This document shows, one piece after another, positions 12,440 through 14,673 of a DNA stretch of 14,673 nt. The notes beneath the pieces were generated by a model. That model was not told the origin of the DNA. It saw nothing but the letters and a program-made list of their open reading frames with translations, and did no database searches. Position 1 is the first letter of the stretch; every line of letters begins with the position of its first letter. The position numbers and the translations under genes are program-made. The DNA comes from Oscillospiraceae bacterium (GTDB lineage: Bacteria > Bacillota > Clostridia > Oscillospirales > JAKOTC01): positions 9,831-24,503 of the forward strand of contig DAOPZJ010000040.1 of NCBI GenBank assembly GCA_035353335.1, written 5' to 3'.

Positions 12440-14014
12440 TTATTTTACGATCGGAGCGTCTACAATGTTTTGAGGCATATTCGTATATTTCTTGAAGTTG
12501 GCGATGAACTTCTCCGCGAGGGCTTTCGCCGACTTATCGTAGGCCTCTTTGTCCGCCCAGGTCTTTCTCGGGTCGAGAACTTCGGCGGGGACGTTCGGGC
12601 AGCTCTGCGGGACCGGCAGGTTGAAGAACGGGTCGCGGACGTATTCGACGTTGTCGAGTTCGCCCTTGAGCGCTGCCGAGATCATCGCGCGGGTGAGCTT
12701 GATGCTCATGCGTTTGCCGACGCCGTAGGGGCCGCCGGACCAGCCGGTGTTGACCAAAAAGACGTTCGCGCCGGTCGCAGTGATGCGTTCGCCCAGCATC
12801 TTCGCGTAGATGCTCGGGTCGAGCGGCAGGAACGGCGCGCCGAAGCAGGTCGAGAAAGTCGTCTGCGGTTCGGTGATGCCGCGCTCGGTGCCGGCCAGTT
12901 TGCTGGTATAGCCCGAGACGAAATGATACATGGCAAGATTATTGTCCAGTTTGGAGATCGGGGGCAGCACGCCGAACGCATCCGCCGTGAGGAAGATGAC
13001 GGTCTTGGGCTGGCTTCCGACACCCGGGATGACGGCGTTCGGGATGAAGTCGACCGGATAGCCGACGCGGGTGTTCTCGGTCAGAGAATCGTCGGCAAAA
13101 TCGAATTCGCGGGTCTCCGGGTCCATGACCACGTTTTCAACCAGCGCGCCGAACTTGATGGCGTTCCAGATCTGGGGCTCATGTTCCTGCGAGAGGTTGA
13201 TGCACTTGGCATAGCAGCCGCCCTCGAAGTTGAAGGTGCCGTCATCGGACCAACCGTGCTCGTCGTCGCCGATGAGCTTGCGCTCGGGGTCGGCGGACAG
13301 CGTGGTCTTGCCGGTGCCGGAGAGGCCGAAGAACAGCGCGGTGTCGCCCGCGGCGCCGATGTTGGCGGAGCAGTGCATCGGGAAGACGTTGATTTCCGGC
13401 AGAACGAAGTTCATGACGGTGAAGACGCTCTTCTTGATTTCGCCCGCGTACTGGGAGCCCGCGATGAGCACGATCTTCTTTTCGAAGTCGACCAGAATCG
13501 CCGCTTCGCTGTGGGTCTTGTCGATTTCGGGGATGCATTTGAAGCCCGGGGCCGCGATGATCGTGAAATCAGCCGTGAAATTTTGGAGCTGTTCGGCGGT
13601 CGGACGGATCAGCATCTGGTGGATGAACATGTTTTCGGAGGCCAGTTCGTTGACGACGCGGAAGCTCTTCGCGTATTTGGGGTCGGCGCCCGCGAAACCG
13701 TCGAAAATGAACAATTCGCGGTTCTGCAGATAGGCGACGACTTTGTCGTAAATCTTATCAAAGACCTCGGGCGCCATGGGCGCGTTGACTTTGCCCCAGG
13801 AGATTTTGCCGTGGATGCTGCCGCGGTCGACGACGAATTTGTCGTCGGGCGAGCGGCCGGTATATTTTCCGGTGTTGACTACCAGTGCGCCGGTTAAAGA
13901 CAGCGTGCCTTCGCCGCGGGCGAGTGCCTTCTCGGTCAGCTGCGCGGGGTTGAGATTGCGCCAGACGGCAGTCGAATTAATGATGCCGAGTTTCTCGATT
14001 CCGTATGTTTCCAT
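12440..14014 (-). CDS. pckA: Phosphoenolpyruvate carboxykinase (ATP)
   Basis: A 524-residue cytoplasmic enzyme, the usual length for ATP-dependent PEPCK. It interconverts oxaloacetate + ATP and PEP + CO2 + ADP. In anaerobes it may serve gluconeogenesis or run in the carboxylating direction toward C4 acids. Visible motifs include the substrate loop TGRSPDDKF (52-60), with Arg54 as the likely oxaloacetate-binding residue, and GSQYAGEIKKS (186-196) with the metal/substrate Lys. They also include FPMHCSANIG (211-220), the kinase-1a P-loop GLSGTGKTT (230-238), kinase-2 IGDDEHGWSDDG (248-259) and the adenine-region TGANVFLVNTGWSGG. The TGRSPDDKF loop has Asp where many relatives have Lys (RSPKDK); both forms occur in the family. 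The ATG at 14014 has AGAGGA (14023-14028 on the plus strand) 8 nt upstream. It is a single-gene unit with its own promoter and terminator. The long plus-strand frame across it is a codon-composition shadow. Confidence 0.97.
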   Translation of the reverse strand: METYGIEKLGIINSTAVWRNLNPAQLTEKALARGEGTLSLTGALVVNTGKYTGRSPDDKFVVDRGSIHGKISWGKVNAPMAPEVFDKIYDKVVAYLQNRELFIFDGFAGADPKYAKSFRVVNELASENMFIHQMLIRPTAEQLQNFTADFTIIAAPGFKCIPEIDKTHSEAAILVDFEKKIVLIAGSQYAGEIKKSVFTVMNFVLPEINVFPMHCSANIGAAGDTALFFGLSGTGKTTLSADPERKLIGDDEHGWSDDGTFNFEGGCYAKCINLSQEHEPQIWNAIKFGALVENVVMDPETREFDFADDSLTENTRVGYPVDFIPNAVIPGVGSQPKTVIFLTADAFGVLPPISKLDNNLAMYHFVSGYTSKLAGTERGITEPQTTFSTCFGAPFLPLDPSIYAKMLGERITATGANVFLVNTGWSGGPYGVGKRMSIKLTRAMISAALKGELDNVEYVRDPFFNLPVPQSCPNVPAEVLDPRKTWADKEAYDKSAKALAEKFIANFKKYTNMPQNIVDAPIVK

Positions 14015-14048
14015 AGTGTCTATCCTCTTTCAAAAATGAATGGCCGGC

Positions 14049-14064
14049 GAAGATATTAATCTTC
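14049..14064. promoter_or_regulatory. Palindrome at the pckA transcription start, possible operator
   Basis: GAAGAT (14049-14054) and ATCTTC (14059-14064) form a perfect 6-bp inverted repeat around ATTA. On the minus strand it falls a few bases downstream of the -10 box, about where the transcript would begin and before the ribosome binding site. A repressor site or a 5' hairpin is possible. I do not recognise the binding protein. Confidence 0.4.
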
Positions 14065-14068
14065 ACCA

Positions 14069-14102
14069 ATTATATTGTATCACAAAGAAAGTCAAATTTG
14101 AA
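14069..14102 (-). promoter_or_regulatory. Promoter of pckA
   Basis: On the minus strand TTCAAA (14097-14102) and TACAAT (14074-14079) are spaced by 17 bp. Alternatively, TTTGAC (14091-14096) and a perfect TATAAT (14069-14074) are spaced by 16 bp. The boxes overlap, so either register may be used. The region is markedly AT-rich. The leader would be about 45-55 nt. Confidence 0.7.
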
Positions 14103-14210
14103 TACGGTTTTTGCAACATTTTGTCGTTATTCGAAAGATTTTCCGATTTTACCAAAAATCATAAAAAAATTTTATAATTGCTGGAGGAAATGACAGATTT
14201 AGATCAGTAG

Positions 14211-14249
14211 GGAAAGGTCTTGACCTTTCCGAGCGGGCGAACAGCCCGC
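14211..14249. repeat. Two adjacent hairpins in the pckA/lipoprotein intergenic region
   Basis: A perfect 9-bp stem GGAAAGGTC (14211-14219) / GACCTTTCC (14222-14230) has a two-base gap. It is followed by GCGGGC (14233-14238) / GCCCGC (14244-14249) around GAACA. There is no T-run after either, so termination is not indicated. They resemble the dispersed palindromes elsewhere in the window in style but not in sequence. The rest of 14103-14295 holds no gene I can support. Confidence 0.65.
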
Positions 14250-14295
14250 AGGTAAGGGGCGGCTTCAAGATGACCCGCCGTTTGATCCCGAAACC

Positions 14296-14324
14296 TTTAC
14301 TTTATACGGAATATACGGTATAAT
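14296..14324 (+). promoter_or_regulatory. Promoter of the lipoprotein gene
   Basis: TTTACT (14296-14301) and a perfect TATAAT (14319-14324) are separated by 17 bp. The purine-rich ribosome binding site GGGAGGGG (14331-14338) follows within a few bases of the predicted start, so the leader is very short, about 13 nt. Confidence 0.7.
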
Positions 14325-14343
14325 ATGGAAGGGAGGGGATGGA

Positions 14344-14673
14344 ATGAAAAAGTTGATTGCGGCGGTTGTCTTGGTGGCCTTGTTATGGGGCTTTATTCCG
14401 GCGTGCGATTCAAGCCAAACGGTGCGGTTTCAGTTAAAAATCACCTATCCGGTTACGGAGGATTACTTCATTTGCGCAGAGGGGCAGGAGATCAAATATA
14501 AACTTGAATTCGAGGATTATCCATATACCGAAGAATTGTCGGGGAATACGACATTCCGTATTTATGACGTGGTGATCAAGTATCCGTCCGAGGTGACTGT
14601 CCGGGAGGACGGGAGGTCTTTTTGGACGCTCTATGTCGGATATGTCTTACCGAGTAAAGAGTATTTTCCTTAT
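14344..14673 (+). CDS. Putative lipoprotein, 5' part only (runs off the window)
   Basis: The first 110 codons of an open frame continue past the window edge. The N-terminus MKKLIAAVVLVALLWGF followed by IPAC is a lipoprotein signal peptide with the lipid-attachment Cys at residue 21, so the mature protein should be tethered to the outer face of the membrane. The remainder seen is polar and aromatic-rich, beta-type (for example VRFQLKITYPV near residues 27-37), and I do not recognise a family. The ATG at 14344 is preceded by GGGAGGGG. An ATG at 14339 hits a stop after two codons. The visible codons use more A/T than the central operon genes. No function can be assigned. Confidence 0.75.
   Translation, partial: MKKLIAAVVLVALLWGFIPACDSSQTVRFQLKITYPVTEDYFICAEGQEIKYKLEFEDYPYTEELSGNTTFRIYDVVIKYPSEVTVREDGRSFWTLYVGYVLPSKEYFPY

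Noticed and set aside
12326..13897. A 523-codon open frame on the plus strand across pckA.
   Set aside because: PEPCK motifs on the minus strand are unambiguous. The opposite frame is a composition shadow with Arg/Asp/Val-rich low-complexity translation.

Overview
The window looks like chromosome from an uncultured anaerobic Clostridia-type Firmicute with fairly high GC. This is an inference from gene content, strong AAGGAGG-type ribosome binding sites, TTGAAA/TATAAT sigma-A-like promoters with 17-bp spacers, an ATP-type PEP carboxykinase and corrinoid-style UroD-family proteins. No 16S, tRNA, phage, CRISPR or transposase gene is visible.

Layout. (1) 1-128: two short GGGCGATT hairpin repeats and a weak promoter. 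(2) 129-503: a small orphan VOC/glyoxalase-fold protein. (3) 504-915: no gene, but a dense cluster of palindromic repeats. (4) 916-4356: a promoter followed by rlmB (23S rRNA 2'-O-methyltransferase), coupled by an ATGA overlap to an 851-residue membrane protein. I read that protein as a catalytically dead, P1B-type P-type ATPase with a long Pro/Glu-rich N-terminal tail. (5) 4409-9300: a promoter, a four-gene operon (ABC ATPase, ABC-2 permease, GldG-like auxiliary protein, DUF4340-like protein) and a strong terminator. (6) 9354-12015: two UroD-family genes, each with its own promoter, separated by a tandemly duplicated composite repeat. (7) 12016-12439: repeats plus the pckA terminator. (8) 12440-14014, minus strand: pckA, with a promoter and a small palindrome just upstream. 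(9) 14015-14343: divergent intergenic region with hairpins. (10) 14344 to the window end: the start of a lipoprotein gene.

How the genes fit together. The ABC/GldG/DUF4340 operon should form one envelope complex: cytoplasmic ATPase, six-helix permease and two membrane-anchored extracytoplasmic proteins. The UroD-family pair probably handles methyl groups on a corrinoid carrier or cofactor, but no corrinoid protein or substrate-specific methyltransferase is next to them. pckA and rlmB are housekeeping genes.

The most unusual item is the pseudo-P-type ATPase at 1801-4356. It keeps the P1B fold order and eight-helix topology, yet it lacks the DKTGT, TGES, CPC, HP, TGD and GDGxND signatures. The second is a family of nested hairpin repeats in which an inner 13-bp palindrome is tandemly amplified and carries a compensatory base-pair change.
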